From Alphaproteobacteria bacterium (GTDB lineage Bacteria; Pseudomonadota; Alphaproteobacteria; Micropepsales; Micropepsaceae), in assembly GCA_017308375.1 (NCBI GenBank), contig JAFKEW010000046.1, positions 22,275-86,274 on the forward strand: a stretch of DNA of 64,000 nucleotides, read 5' to 3'. Of this stretch, positions 44,606 to 53,560 are shown in pieces. Below the pieces are notes generated by a model. That model was not told the DNA's origin, did not search any database, and saw nothing but the letters and a program-made list of their open reading frames with translations. The position numbers were made by a program, and so were the translations under genes. How positions within the stretch are numbered: the first letter of the stretch is position 1; every line of letters begins with the position of its first letter.

Positions 44606-46780
44606 ATGTCCATATCGCGTGCGCACGCCCACAGGGCGGCGTTTGCCGTTTTGCTGTCCGGTGTTGCGGCTGCGGCTGCCGCGGCCGGTGGTTCCGCCAT
44701 GGCGGCGAGTGCGGGGATCGAGGAAGTGATCGTCACCGCCGAGAAGCGGTCCGAGAATGTGCAGCGTATCCCGACCAGCATTTCCGCCTTCACCGCAGAC
44801 GATCTGCAGGTCCGTGGCATCGCCACGATGGGTGATCTCGCCCAACAGGTGCCGGGGGTGAATTTCGGTGAAGTGGCCGGATCGCCGCAGATCGCGGCGC
44901 GCGGCGTCGGTTTCGGCCTGCTGACGGGCGCTGGCGAAGGTTCCGTCGCCGTTCACATCGATGGTCTTTACCTCTCGCGTCCGGCTTCGACCGGCATGCT
45001 GATGCGTGATCTCGACCGGGTGGAATTTTTGCGCGGGCCGCAGGGCACGCTCTATGGCCGCAATGCGGTCGGCGGCGTGGTGAACCTGATCTCGCCGCCC
45101 GCGCCGGATGTTTTCTCGGCCGGGCTGAGCGCAAGCTACGGCAATTTCGATGCCTATGAAGTCAGCGCCTATGCCGGCGGCCCGTTGAGTGAATCCGTGC
45201 GCGCCCGTCTTTATCTGGAAAAGGACGATCACGCGGGCTACGTGAAGAACATCTTCAATGGAAAGCGCGTCGATGGGCTCGGCGGTTATGGCGGCCGCTT
45301 CACGCTGGATGCCGATCTGACGGCCAACGCAAAGTTCAGCTTGCGCGTCTTTCACCGCAAGGAAAATCTGTCGGGCCCGGTCTACAAGCCGATTGATGCC
45401 GCTGCCATGGTGGGTTTCCCGCCCGGCACCTATTCGCTCGATCCTTACAAAATCGCGGCTGACGGCGATTACGATTCGGATCGGGAGATTACGGGCGGTT
45501 CGGGCCGTTTCGACGTTGATTTCGGTTCTATCCATCTCGTTTCGATCACGGGCTATGTCCATTTCCGTTTCACCGAAAACACCTATGACGGTGATGGCAC
45601 GGCACTCCCCATCTTCACCGTGACGCGGCCGGAAAAATCCAACACCATTTCACAGGAGTTCAATCTTCTCGGCAGCGGCGAATCCTACAACTGGATCGTC
45701 GGCGCCTATTATCTGCATCAGCGGCAGAACACCGATTTCTTCACCTATACGCCCGGCTATGCCGCTTTCGGCATCACCGAACTGGACGACCTGACAAAGC
45801 AGGACGAGGGCAGTTTCTCCCTCTTCGGTGACGCGACTTATCATCTGACGCCAAGCGTCAGCGTTTATGGCGGTGCGCGCGGTATCTGGGAAAACCAGAA
45901 GATCGATCATACCGACATTACGCACACCACATTGCCCGCGCCGTATGACGCCATCATCGCCTGTTCCCCCACCATGGCGGGAAGCGGTGGCCAGATGTCG
46001 CTTGACCGTTCTGCCGTGACCGGCCGCGCCGGCATTAAGTATCAGCGCAGCGAACAGTCCAATCTCTATGCCCAGTACTCGCGCGGCTACAAAAGTGGTG
46101 GCTTCGGTCTCAGCTCCTGCGGTAACAGCTTCAAACCGGAAACGCTGAATGCGTTTGAGGTTGGTTCGAAAAACGTGCTGTTCGATGGCACGCTGCAATT
46201 GAACGGCGCTGCCTATTATTACGACTACAGCGATCTTCAGGTCGAAAAGGTGGTGCTGACCTCGCTCGATGTCGCCAATGCGGACAGTTCGCGCGTCTAC
46301 GGCCTGGAACTGGAAGCGTTGTGGGTGCCTGATGATCGCTGGCAGATCAATGCCACCTCATCCTTCATGCATGCCCGCTACGAGGATTTCCTCGATGCGG
46401 ACCCGCTGACGGGCGGCCCGGTGACGCAATTGCGCGGCAATCCGCTCAATCGCGCGCCGGATTGGTCAGGCTCGCTCGGTGTGCAGTACACCCAGCCGTT
46501 ATCCATCGGGGCGTTGCTCGTTCGCGGTGAATTGTATGCCACCACGAAATATGCGCTCAGGCCTTACGGCGAACCGGGCGATTTCCAGAAGGGCTACACC
46601 ACCCTCGGCGGCTCGGTCACCTATATCTCCGCCGATGAGAAATGGCGTATCCGCGCTTATGTGCGCAACGCAACCGACGAAGCCTATCTGGAAGGCATGC
46701 TGAATTCGGCTGGCACGGGCCGCCTGGGCGTTTACGCGCCGCCGCGTCTCTACGGTGTCGAACTGAAGCTTGCTTATTGA
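44606..46780 (+). CDS. TonB-dependent receptor
   Basis: A 724-residue outer-membrane beta-barrel transporter. From the ATG at 44606 there is a signal peptide (RAAFAVLLSGVAAAAAAAGGSAMAA), a TonB box-like EEVIVTAEKR, a plug domain (IPTSISAFTADDLQVRG, VEFLRGPQGTLYGRNAVGG) and a barrel ending in a C-terminal aromatic-rich strand (PPRLYGVELKLAY). No STN signalling domain. It resembles the large Sphingomonas/Caulobacter class that imports diverse organics rather than siderophores only. Placed between the split phosphotransferase and an amidohydrolase, it most likely imports their substrate. An in-frame start at 44513 is less likely. Confidence 0.92.
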   Translation: MSISRAHAHRAAFAVLLSGVAAAAAAAGGSAMAASAGIEEVIVTAEKRSENVQRIPTSISAFTADDLQVRGIATMGDLAQQVPGVNFGEVAGSPQIAARGVGFGLLTGAGEGSVAVHIDGLYLSRPASTGMLMRDLDRVEFLRGPQGTLYGRNAVGGVVNLISPPAPDVFSAGLSASYGNFDAYEVSAYAGGPLSESVRARLYLEKDDHAGYVKNIFNGKRVDGLGGYGGRFTLDADLTANAKFSLRVFHRKENLSGPVYKPIDAAAMVGFPPGTYSLDPYKIAADGDYDSDREITGGSGRFDVDFGSIHLVSITGYVHFRFTENTYDGDGTALPIFTVTRPEKSNTISQEFNLLGSGESYNWIVGAYYLHQRQNTDFFTYTPGYAAFGITELDDLTKQDEGSFSLFGDATYHLTPSVSVYGGARGIWENQKIDHTDITHTTLPAPYDAIIACSPTMAGSGGQMSLDRSAVTGRAGIKYQRSEQSNLYAQYSRGYKSGGFGLSSCGNSFKPETLNAFEVGSKNVLFDGTLQLNGAAYYYDYSDLQVEKVVLTSLDVANADSSRVYGLELEALWVPDDRWQINATSSFMHARYEDFLDADPLTGGPVTQLRGNPLNRAPDWSGSLGVQYTQPLSIGALLVRGELYATTKYALRPYGEPGDFQKGYTTLGGSVTYISADEKWRIRAYVRNATDEAYLEGMLNSAGTGRLGVYAPPRLYGVELKLAY

Positions 46781-46840
46781 GGCTGGCGGCCGGGCAAGCC
46801 CCGCCGCGCGCTTTGAAACTGTGTTGAGGAAGGGTCTGCC

Positions 46841-48571
46841 ATGTCCGCTCGTTACGATGTCGTCATCCGCAATGGCTGGATCGTGGATGGCACGCGGTTT
46901 CCCCGCTATCGTGCCGATATCGGCATCCGCGATGGTGTGATCGCTAAGATCGGCACAATTGCACCAGCAGATGCGGCGCGCGTGCTGGATGCCGAAGGCT
47001 TGATCGTCGCGCCGGGCTTTGTCGATCTTCACACCCATTACGATGCCCAGATTCATTGGGACCCGTATTGTTCGAACTCGGGCGAAAATGGTGTCACCAC
47101 GGTGATCGCCGGCAATTGCGGCTTTGCCTTTGCGCCCTGCAAGGAGGCCGATCGCGACCGCTATATGCTGATGATGGAGAATACCGAACAGGTTCCCTAT
47201 CAGCATATGAAGACCATGCTGCCCTGGACGTGGGAAACATTCCCGCAATGGCTGGCCCATCTGCGCGCGCTGAAAAAGGGCGTGAACATGATGATGCTCA
47301 TGCCCATCAATCCGTTGCTCTGTTATGTCATGGGCACGGATGCGGCGAAATCGCGCCGCCCGACGGCGGACGAGATGGCCGAGATGAAGCGCCTCATTCA
47401 CGAGGCGATGGATGCCGGTGCCGCCGGGCTCGGCGTCTCTTTGCTCGGGAACGACAATTCCCACACCGATTACGACGGCTCCTCCATGCCGTCGGATGTC
47501 ATGCACCGCGACGATATTGTGGAACTGGCCAGCGTGCTGGGCGAACGGGACGAGGGCTTCATTCAGGTCCTGGCCCAGCTTGGCAATCATCGTGAAACCG
47601 ATGTGATCGAACGCATCGCGGAGGTGTCGCGCCGCCCAGTCCTGCTCAACATCTTCGTCACCACCGATCTGATGCCGGATTTCCACCGTCCCCATCTCGA
47701 ATGGCTCAGCACGGTGAATGCACGCGGGCTTCGCATTTATGGGCAAACCTTCGCCCAGCGCGGCTTCTCGGAATTCAATGTGCTGGAATTCAACATCAAT
47801 GATCATATCCCGGAATGGCGGCAGATTTCGCGGCTGCATGACAAGGCCGAAAAGAAGTGTCTGATTGCCGATCCGGCGCACCGCGCCCGCATGCGCGCAA
47901 GCTATGACCCGATGGTGTTGTCGTTCGGCTCCGGCCCGTTGGAGGTCATCACGGTCAGCAGCGTCGGCGACGCGCCGGAATTGCAGAAATACGTCAATCG
48001 CAGCCTGGGCGAAATCGCCGCCGAAGAAGGCAAACACGTGATCGACGTGCTGTTCGATATCAGCCTTGCCACGGATCTGGCGGCGGATTTCCGCACGCCG
48101 AGCCCCGTCGGCACCGATCCGCACCGCACCGCCGAACTGCTTCTGCATCCGCAGACTTTGGCGGGCACCTCCGATGGTGGTGCGCATATGCGCTTCTTCA
48201 GCGGTGGCCACTGGCCGACCGAATTGCTGATCTGGCTGGTGCGCGAAACCGGCGTCATTTCGCTTGAGGAAATGCACTACCGCCTGTCCTATCAGCCGGC
48301 ACGCATTGCCGGTCTGGGTGGCCGCGGTGCGCTGCTCGAAGGTATGGCGGCCGATATCGTCGTTTATGATTTCGATGCGCTGTGGATGAAGACGGAAAAA
48401 TACGATCTACGGTTCGATTTTCCCGGCGGCGATTGGCGGCGCTATACGCCGACTGAAGGCTATCGCTGGATTCTCTGCAACGGCGCCGTGACGCATGAAA
48501 ACGGCCAGCCGACCGGGGTCACGCCGGGCAGTTTTCTCGGCCTGCGGCCGCTGACCGGCTGGGCGGCCTAA
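46841..48571 (+). CDS. Amidohydrolase of the N-acyl-D-amino-acid deacylase family
   Basis: A 576-residue metal-dependent hydrolase of amidohydrolase family 3. The metal-binding HTHYDAQIHWDP starts about residue 64, GVTTVIAGNCGFAFAPC follows as in D-aminoacylases, and GTSDGGAHMRFFSGGHWP carries the late catalytic Asp. The C-terminal GRGALLEGMAADIVVYD is the returning beta-sandwich. It would cleave an N-acyl or related amide bond; the exact substrate is not fixed by sequence. It follows the TonB receptor by 60 bases on the same strand, with GAGGAAGG close before the ATG. Its end overlaps a convergent hydrolase gene by 4 bases. Confidence 0.87.
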   Translation: MSARYDVVIRNGWIVDGTRFPRYRADIGIRDGVIAKIGTIAPADAARVLDAEGLIVAPGFVDLHTHYDAQIHWDPYCSNSGENGVTTVIAGNCGFAFAPCKEADRDRYMLMMENTEQVPYQHMKTMLPWTWETFPQWLAHLRALKKGVNMMMLMPINPLLCYVMGTDAAKSRRPTADEMAEMKRLIHEAMDAGAAGLGVSLLGNDNSHTDYDGSSMPSDVMHRDDIVELASVLGERDEGFIQVLAQLGNHRETDVIERIAEVSRRPVLLNIFVTTDLMPDFHRPHLEWLSTVNARGLRIYGQTFAQRGFSEFNVLEFNINDHIPEWRQISRLHDKAEKKCLIADPAHRARMRASYDPMVLSFGSGPLEVITVSSVGDAPELQKYVNRSLGEIAAEEGKHVIDVLFDISLATDLAADFRTPSPVGTDPHRTAELLLHPQTLAGTSDGGAHMRFFSGGHWPTELLIWLVRETGVISLEEMHYRLSYQPARIAGLGGRGALLEGMAADIVVYDFDALWMKTEKYDLRFDFPGGDWRRYTPTEGYRWILCNGAVTHENGQPTGVTPGSFLGLRPLTGWAA

Positions 48572-49473
48572 CGCTTCGTCTTTACTGCACGGCCCTCATC
48601 CAGAAAACGCGCCACATCGGCGTTGAACTGTTCCGGCGCCTGCAGGAAGGCGAAATGGCTGACACCCGGCTCGATCAAAAGCCGCGCGCCCTTTATCCAG
48701 TTGAACATGGTGCGCGGCTGGTCGGGGGTGATCATCTCGTCATGGTCGCCATCCACAATCCAGACCGGCACATGAATCTTCGCGAAATCGCCCCTTGTCC
48801 AATGCGGCTGCGAATTCCACATATGGGTGATCTGCGTGACGAAGCTCTGATATTCGCGCGGCGTGGCCGATAGCGTTTCATATTCCTTGCCCGCCCGCGC
48901 GACATAGGCGTTCACGATCCTGCTCTGCGATGAATCCGCAACGCCGGTGGGGTCGTAATTGGCGGCGAAGGCGAACAGCCGCGTCAACCGCTCCGGATGC
49001 TTCATCGCGATGTCGAGGCCGATGATCGCCCCATCGCTCCACCCCACCAGCGCGACTTTTTCGACCTTCAGATAGTCGAGCAGGGCCAGCACATCGCTCG
49101 CCATCAGGTCATAGCCATATGGCTTCGTGTTGCGGGTGGTGCGGCCATGGCCGCGGCTGTCCATCACGATCACCTGGTGATGCGGCGCAAGCGCACGCAC
49201 CTGATTGCCCCAGTAATTCGCATTGGCAAGCCCGCCATGCAGCAACAGCACCGGCGCCTCGCCCGGCACCCTCTTGCCGAAGCTCGCATACCAGATGCGG
49301 ATGCCGTTGACCGGCGCCAGCCCGGATTCCACCGGCTGCGGCAGGGTGGGTGTGGGCGGCAGCACCATCCATGGCTCGCTGGGGTGAGCAGGTTCGCTCG
49401 GCTGCTGGGGCCCCGCCGCGGCGGCCGGTCCTGCTGCAAGTGCGAGCACCAACGCCAGGATCATTGCGCGCAT
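48568..49473 (-). CDS. Secreted alpha/beta hydrolase
   Basis: A 301-residue alpha/beta hydrolase with a Sec signal (MILALVLALAAGPAAAAG). The oxyanion-hole motif LLHGGLANANYWG, nucleophile elbow GWSDGAIIGLD (Ser), acid VDGDHDEMIT (Asp) and late PGVSHFAF (His) form a full catalytic triad. Export makes a periplasmic esterase or lactonase likely. It faces the amidohydrolase gene and overlaps its stop by 4 bases, and it diverges from the quinohaemoprotein dehydrogenase gene with a 111-base gap. It could act on the same ligand before or after transport (inference). Confidence 0.88.
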   Translation of the reverse strand: MRAMILALVLALAAGPAAAAGPQQPSEPAHPSEPWMVLPPTPTLPQPVESGLAPVNGIRIWYASFGKRVPGEAPVLLLHGGLANANYWGNQVRALAPHHQVIVMDSRGHGRTTRNTKPYGYDLMASDVLALLDYLKVEKVALVGWSDGAIIGLDIAMKHPERLTRLFAFAANYDPTGVADSSQSRIVNAYVARAGKEYETLSATPREYQSFVTQITHMWNSQPHWTRGDFAKIHVPVWIVDGDHDEMITPDQPRTMFNWIKGARLLIEPGVSHFAFLQAPEQFNADVARFLDEGRAVKTKR

Positions 49474-49584
49474 ATTTCCGCCCCCCGCAAATCGTCGCCA
49501 GTTTAGGCTGAAATATTGTCAACCCGATAGGCCATCCGCTAGCCTCGCTCCACCCGTCACAGAACGGGTGAACGGGGAGACGCC

Positions 49585-51768
49585 ATGACATCTCGAATTT
49601 TCGCATTCGGTGCGGCCACGCTTGCGGCCGGCCTGTTGTTTCTTGCCCCCTCCGGCAATGCCGAATCCGGCACGGCCGATATGGCGGCAAAGCTCGCCAA
49701 GGCTGCCAATATCGATGGCAAGGACATCATCGCCGAAAAACCGGGCGACTGGCTCTCCTATGGCCGCAATTATCATGAACAGCGCTTTTCGCCCCTGACG
49801 GCGATCAACACCGGCAACGCGGCCAAGCTGGGCGCGGTTTGGGAATTCCGCACCAACACGGTGCGCGGGCTTGAAGCGACGCCACTGGTCTCTGACGGGG
49901 TGATGTTCGTCACCGGCTCGTGGAGCAAGGTGTGGGCGCTCGATGCCAAGACCGGCAAGGAGTTGTGGGCCTATGATCCGCATGTGCCGGGCCAGTGGGC
50001 GCGTTACGCCTGTTGCGATGTGGTCAATCGCGGCGTTGCGCTGTGGAAGGGCGGGGTGTTTGTCGGCACGCTCGACGGCCGCCTCGTCAAGCTCGATGCC
50101 AAGACGGGCAAACCGCTGTGGCAGGTCAACACCATCGACAAGAGCAAGCCCTACACCATCACCGGCGCGCCGCGCGTCGTCAAAGGTCTGGTGCTGATCG
50201 GCAATGGTGGCGCGGAATATGGCGTGCGCGGTTATCTCTCCGCTTACGATGCCGATACCGGCAAACTGGCCTGGCGCTTCTATGTCGTGCCCGGCGATCC
50301 GTCGAAGCCACAGGAATCCAAGGCGCTGGAAAAGGCTCTGCCGACCTGGAAGGCGAGTGAGAAATTCAAATGGTGGGAGCTTGGCGGCGGCGGCACGCCG
50401 TGGGATTCCATCGTCTACGATCCCGAAACCGATCTGATCTATCTCGGCACCGGCAATGGCTCGCCATGGAACCGGCATATGCGTTCGCCCGGCGGCGGGG
50501 ACAATCTCTATCTCTCCTCCATCGTCGCGCTGAAGCCCGCAACCGGCGATCTCGCCTGGTATTATCAGGAAACGCCGGGGGAGAACTGGGATTACACCGC
50601 CACCCAGTCGCTGGTGATTGCCGATCTGAAGATCGACGGCAAGCTGCGCAAGGTCATCATGCACGCGCCGAAGAACGGCTTCTTCTATGTGGTGGATCGC
50701 ACCAACGGCAAGCTGATCTCGGCCAAGCCTTACACCACGGTGACCTGGGCCAAGGGGATCGATCCGAAAACCGGCCGCCCGATCGAAAATCCGGATGCGC
50801 GTTACGGCTCGTCGCCCACCACGCTGATGCCGGGCCCGATCGGCGGCCACAACTGGCAGCCGATGGCCTACAACCCCGAAACCGGCCTCGTCTATATTCC
50901 GGTGATCGACGGCACCTTTGAGTTCACAGGGCAGAAGCCGCTGTCCTATGAGAAGGGCGCCTGGAACACCGGCAATGATTTCGCCGCCATGGGGCGTGCC
51001 ATTCTCGCCTCGATCAAGGCGGGCAATCCGCCGCCGCCGGTGAAGGGCTATATCCGCGCCTGGAATCCGGTGACGCAGACAATGGCCTGGCAGGTGCCGA
51101 TGACCGGCGCCTGGAACAGCGGCATGCTGACGACGGCGGGCGGTCTTCTGTTCGCCGGCGGGTCCGATGGCATCTTCGCAGCCTACGATGCAAAGACCGG
51201 CAAGAAGCTGTGGTCGGAAGATCTCAAGACCGGCATCATCGCGCCTGCAATGACCTATACGGTCGATGACCAGCAATATGTGGCGGTGGCGGCCGGCTGG
51301 GGCGGTTCCGGCGGGCTGGGCGCGACCGGCGACATGGAAACCGCACTACAGAAATACCGCACCAATGAAGGACGCATCTTCGCCTTCAAACTCGGCGGCA
51401 CCCATCAGATCGCGGCCCTGCCGCCTGTCATTCCGCGTGGCGTGCCGAAGCCGCCGGATGAAAAGCTGGACAGCGCGATGGTGACGAAGGGCTTCAACCT
51501 GTTCCATCGCAACTGCGCGGTGTGTCATGGCGTGCTGCTGCTCTCCTCGGGCGAGGTGCCGGATCTGCGTGCGGTCCCGCCGGAAATCTGGGGCCAGTAC
51601 GATGCCATCGTGCTGGACGGCGCGATGGAGAGTAACGGCATGGCCTCGTTCAAGGATATTCTGAACAAGAACGATGTCGCCGCCATCCGCGCCTATGTGC
51701 TGGATGAAGCGCACAAGCTTTACAAATCCGAACATCCGGAAGCCAAAAAGGCCGAAAACAAGAAATAG
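49585..51768 (+). CDS. PQQ-dependent quinohaemoprotein alcohol dehydrogenase
   Basis: A 727-residue periplasmic enzyme (signal IFAFGAATLAAGLLFLAPSG) that oxidises alcohols with PQQ. The eight-bladed propeller shows tryptophan-docking repeats (AKTGKELWAYDP, DAKTGKPLWQVN, DAKTGKKLWSEDL), and the adjacent cysteines C143-C144 in RYACCDVVNRG form the vicinal disulfide over PQQ. A C-terminal cytochrome c domain has NCAVCHG (C644, C647, H648). This makes it a type II quinohaemoprotein like the ethanol or tetrahydrofurfuryl alcohol enzymes. No PQQ synthesis genes or partner cytochrome are in view. GGGGAG precedes the ATG by about 6 bases. A strong terminator follows. Confidence 0.94.
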   Translation: MTSRIFAFGAATLAAGLLFLAPSGNAESGTADMAAKLAKAANIDGKDIIAEKPGDWLSYGRNYHEQRFSPLTAINTGNAAKLGAVWEFRTNTVRGLEATPLVSDGVMFVTGSWSKVWALDAKTGKELWAYDPHVPGQWARYACCDVVNRGVALWKGGVFVGTLDGRLVKLDAKTGKPLWQVNTIDKSKPYTITGAPRVVKGLVLIGNGGAEYGVRGYLSAYDADTGKLAWRFYVVPGDPSKPQESKALEKALPTWKASEKFKWWELGGGGTPWDSIVYDPETDLIYLGTGNGSPWNRHMRSPGGGDNLYLSSIVALKPATGDLAWYYQETPGENWDYTATQSLVIADLKIDGKLRKVIMHAPKNGFFYVVDRTNGKLISAKPYTTVTWAKGIDPKTGRPIENPDARYGSSPTTLMPGPIGGHNWQPMAYNPETGLVYIPVIDGTFEFTGQKPLSYEKGAWNTGNDFAAMGRAILASIKAGNPPPPVKGYIRAWNPVTQTMAWQVPMTGAWNSGMLTTAGGLLFAGGSDGIFAAYDAKTGKKLWSEDLKTGIIAPAMTYTVDDQQYVAVAAGWGGSGGLGATGDMETALQKYRTNEGRIFAFKLGGTHQIAALPPVIPRGVPKPPDEKLDSAMVTKGFNLFHRNCAVCHGVLLLSSGEVPDLRAVPPEIWGQYDAIVLDGAMESNGMASFKDILNKNDVAAIRAYVLDEAHKLYKSEHPEAKKAENKK

Positions 51769-51782
51769 GCCGTCTGCAAAAC

Positions 51783-51825
51783 GCACAAAGGGCGCGCCCG
51801 AAAACGGCGCGCCCTTTTTTTGTGC
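51783..51825. terminator. Rho-independent terminator
   Basis: Stem AAAGGGCGCGCC (51787-51798) with GGCGCGCCCTTT (51806-51817), 7-base loop, followed by a run of seven T. The outer GCACA/TGTGC also pairs. It ends the dehydrogenase transcript and, with the A-run on its left, can serve the convergent arsRI operon. Confidence 0.9.
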
Positions 51826-51834
51826 TGCAACGAT

Positions 51835-52293
51835 TTACCCGCAGCAGCTTGTCGTTTTCTCCGCCGCGGCGGCGCTTGGGGCACAGCAGGCGCTGTTCGC
51901 CGCCGGCACTTGCGGGTCTTCGCCATAGGTGGTCGCTTCGCCGAAGGTGAAGAAACTTTCCCAGCGCAGCCCCGACGGGTCATTGATCCAGCTTTTGTTC
52001 GATTGCGCGTAACAGCAATTGGCCGCTTCTTCGTCGAAGGTGCTGTGTCCGGCCTCTTTCAGCCGCGCGGCGAGTGTGCGCAATTCGTCATCGGTTTCAG
52101 CCTGAATGCCAAGGTGGTCGAGCCCCGGTTCCCGCCCGCGTGTGGAAATCGCAAAATTCACCCGCGGATCGTCCAGCATCCATTTGGCATAATCGGTTTT
52201 GACCGTATTGGGTTCGGTGCCGAACAGCGTCGAATAAAACCCGATCGAGCGTTGAAGGTTTTCAACTGCAACATGAACGTGCAGGCGTTTCAT
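51835..52293 (-). CDS. arsI: ArsI-type C-As lyase (ArsI/CadI glyoxalase family)
   Basis: A 152-residue dioxygenase of the vicinal-oxygen-chelate fold that demethylates methylarsenite. From the ATG at 52293 the key residues fall where expected: metal ligands H5 (LHVHVAVENL), H60 (GLDHLGI) and E112 (RWESFF), and the thiol pair C93-C94 (NCCYAQSNKSW) that binds trivalent arsenic. Two further Cys pairs, C136-C137 and C150-C151, lie in a low-complexity tail. The longer frame to 52362 is not needed. Its start lies inside arsR (32-base overlap), so it is co-translated with the regulator. Confidence 0.92.
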   Translation of the reverse strand: MKRLHVHVAVENLQRSIGFYSTLFGTEPNTVKTDYAKWMLDDPRVNFAISTRGREPGLDHLGIQAETDDELRTLAARLKEAGHSTFDEEAANCCYAQSNKSWINDPSGLRWESFFTFGEATTYGEDPQVPAANSACCAPSAAAAEKTTSCCG

Positions 52294-52645
52294 CCTTGTC
52301 TCCTGTTCCGGCGCTGCAACCGCGCAGCGCGATTTCGGCCAATGGTGCGCAGACTTCCGCATGCCCCGCGCAGCAATCCCTAGTCAGGAAGATCAGAAGA
52401 TCGCGCATGGTCTCAAAGCGGACGGCGTAAATGATCGACCGCCCTTCACGGCGGGCCTGAATCAGGTCTGCGTTGGAGAGGACGGTCAGTTGCGCCGACA
52501 GCGTGTTGGCGGGAATGGCAAGGTGGCGTGCAATCTCGCCCGCCGCCATGCCCTCTGGCCCGGCCTTCACCAACAGCCGGAACACCGAAAGGCGTGCCTC
52601 CTGCGCCAGTGCTGACAAGCCCTTGAGTGCGGATTCGCTTTCCAT
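52262..52645 (-). CDS. arsR: ArsR family arsenic-responsive repressor
   Basis: A 127-residue winged-helix repressor (EARLSVFRLLVKAGPEG, GEIARHLAIPANTLSAQL, ADLIQARREGRSIIYAV). Rather than the CxCxxC of E. coli ArsR, the metal site is probably at the C-terminal end of the fold: C91, C92 and C99 (RDCCAGHAEVC), like the type with C-terminal cysteines known from Acidithiobacillus. More cysteines at 110, 125 and 126 follow. It heads a two-gene arsR-arsI operon; a perfect palindrome across its start codon is the likely operator, so it represses itself and arsI until arsenite or methylarsenite binds. Confidence 0.92.
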   Translation of the reverse strand: MESESALKGLSALAQEARLSVFRLLVKAGPEGMAAGEIARHLAIPANTLSAQLTVLSNADLIQARREGRSIIYAVRFETMRDLLIFLTRDCCAGHAEVCAPLAEIALRGCSAGTGDKDETPARSCCS

Positions 52646-52672
52646 AATTCATTGATTCCAGAATTATGGAAA
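52639..52672. promoter_or_regulatory. ArsR operator palindrome overlapping the arsR start codon
   Basis: A perfect 12-base inverted repeat TTTCCATAATTC (52639-52650) and GAATTATGGAAA (52661-52672) with a 10-base spacer. The arsR start codon (52643-52645, minus strand) lies within the left arm. Upstream on the minus strand the sequence is AT-rich with a TATATT/CATAAT promoter-like stretch, so bound ArsR would block RNA polymerase. Confidence 0.8.
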
Positions 52673-52743
52673 TATAGCAAGGCCCAATTCAGGGCGCATA
52701 TTCCCGGCAGGAATGGCCGGCAGGAATAGGCAGAAATAGGTTA

Positions 52744-53190
52744 TCAGATTGCACCGGTATGGTGGTGCCCGTCATCCATCGCGCCAAGGCCCAGATCGCG
52801 CCGCGCCGCGACGACCGAGATCGCGAATCCCGCCACGATGTCGAACAGGCACATCACCACGATGAAGAAAAAGGCCGAGGTGGCGAACCGCGGCACCACC
52901 AGAAATTCCACCAGCGCCGCCACGAACACCAGGGTCGAAAAAGCGTGGTTGTAGATTTCCACCTTGGTGGTGCGGGTGGCGCGAATCACCTCGATGAACA
53001 GCATGACAAAGGCGAACAGCACCAGAAAATCGCCCAGCCGGAACGGCCACACCGCGCCGGAGAACATGGTGACCTTGTAGCTTGCGTCCAGCATGGTGCC
53101 CATGTCCTCGGCACCGTTGAACAGGTGGCCGCCAAAGGCCGCCACATTGTAAAGCGCCACCGCGATCAGCAACATCGGAAAGGCCCGCAT
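52744..53190 (-). CDS. Four-helix integral membrane protein of unknown function
   Basis: A 148-residue protein with four clear hydrophobic segments: PMLLIAVALYNVAAFGG, FLVLFAFVMLFIEVI, FSTLVFVAALVEFLVV and AFFFIVVMCLFDIVAGF. The short C-terminal tail is His-rich (DDGHHHTGAI) and could bind metal. No family recognised. It lies 99 bases upstream of arsR on the same strand and 46 bases downstream of the LAB_N gene, so its operon membership could be with either; the arsR promoter in the gap argues it belongs to the lipid A module side. Confidence 0.65.
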   Translation of the reverse strand: MRAFPMLLIAVALYNVAAFGGHLFNGAEDMGTMLDASYKVTMFSGAVWPFRLGDFLVLFAFVMLFIEVIRATRTTKVEIYNHAFSTLVFVAALVEFLVVPRFATSAFFFIVVMCLFDIVAGFAISVVAARRDLGLGAMDDGHHHTGAI

Positions 53191-53235
53191 CGTATTCCTC
53201 CTGCCGCCTCGTTCTTCGCTTTCTAGCAGATTCCG

Positions 53236-53559
53236 TTACGCCTGCGGATGGCCGGCCGCTGCCCCGTGCTGCTGCCGCCGTTCGCGAAAGATCAGGTACA
53301 GGTTACGGCTGTAGACGATCAGCCCGCCCGCCTGTCCGGCGATGAAAACGGGGTCGCGCTTGTAGATGGCATAGGCCAGAAGCACGACACCGCCGCCCAG
53401 GCTGCAATACCAGAACGCCACCGGGATGATGCTGCGGCCTTCCTGTTCGCTTTTGAACCATTGAATGATGAAGCGCGACGCGAACAGCGTCTGCCCGGCA
53501 AAGCCGATGGCCAGCCACATATGTTCATATGTCGCCCAGGCGAACATCTGTCCCAGCAT
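53236..53559 (-). CDS. Lipid-A-disaccharide synthase N-terminal-like (LAB_N) membrane protein
   Basis: A 107-residue protein with three membrane segments and the LAB_N pattern: ASRFIIQWFKSEQEGRSIIP, FWYCSLGGGVVLLAYAIYKR, and FIAGQAGGLIVYSRNLYLIF. The start at 53559 (MLGQMF) is one base after the stop of the glycosyltransferase gene; a frame start at 53592 would overlap it. LAB_N proteins stand next to GT2 and GT39 genes in many genomes and are thought to help move or modify undecaprenyl-linked sugars for lipid A decoration. The three-gene neighbourhood here matches. Confidence 0.9.
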   Translation of the reverse strand: MLGQMFAWATYEHMWLAIGFAGQTLFASRFIIQWFKSEQEGRSIIPVAFWYCSLGGGVVLLAYAIYKRDPVFIAGQAGGLIVYSRNLYLIFRERRQQHGAAAGHPQA

Positions 53560-53560
53560 G

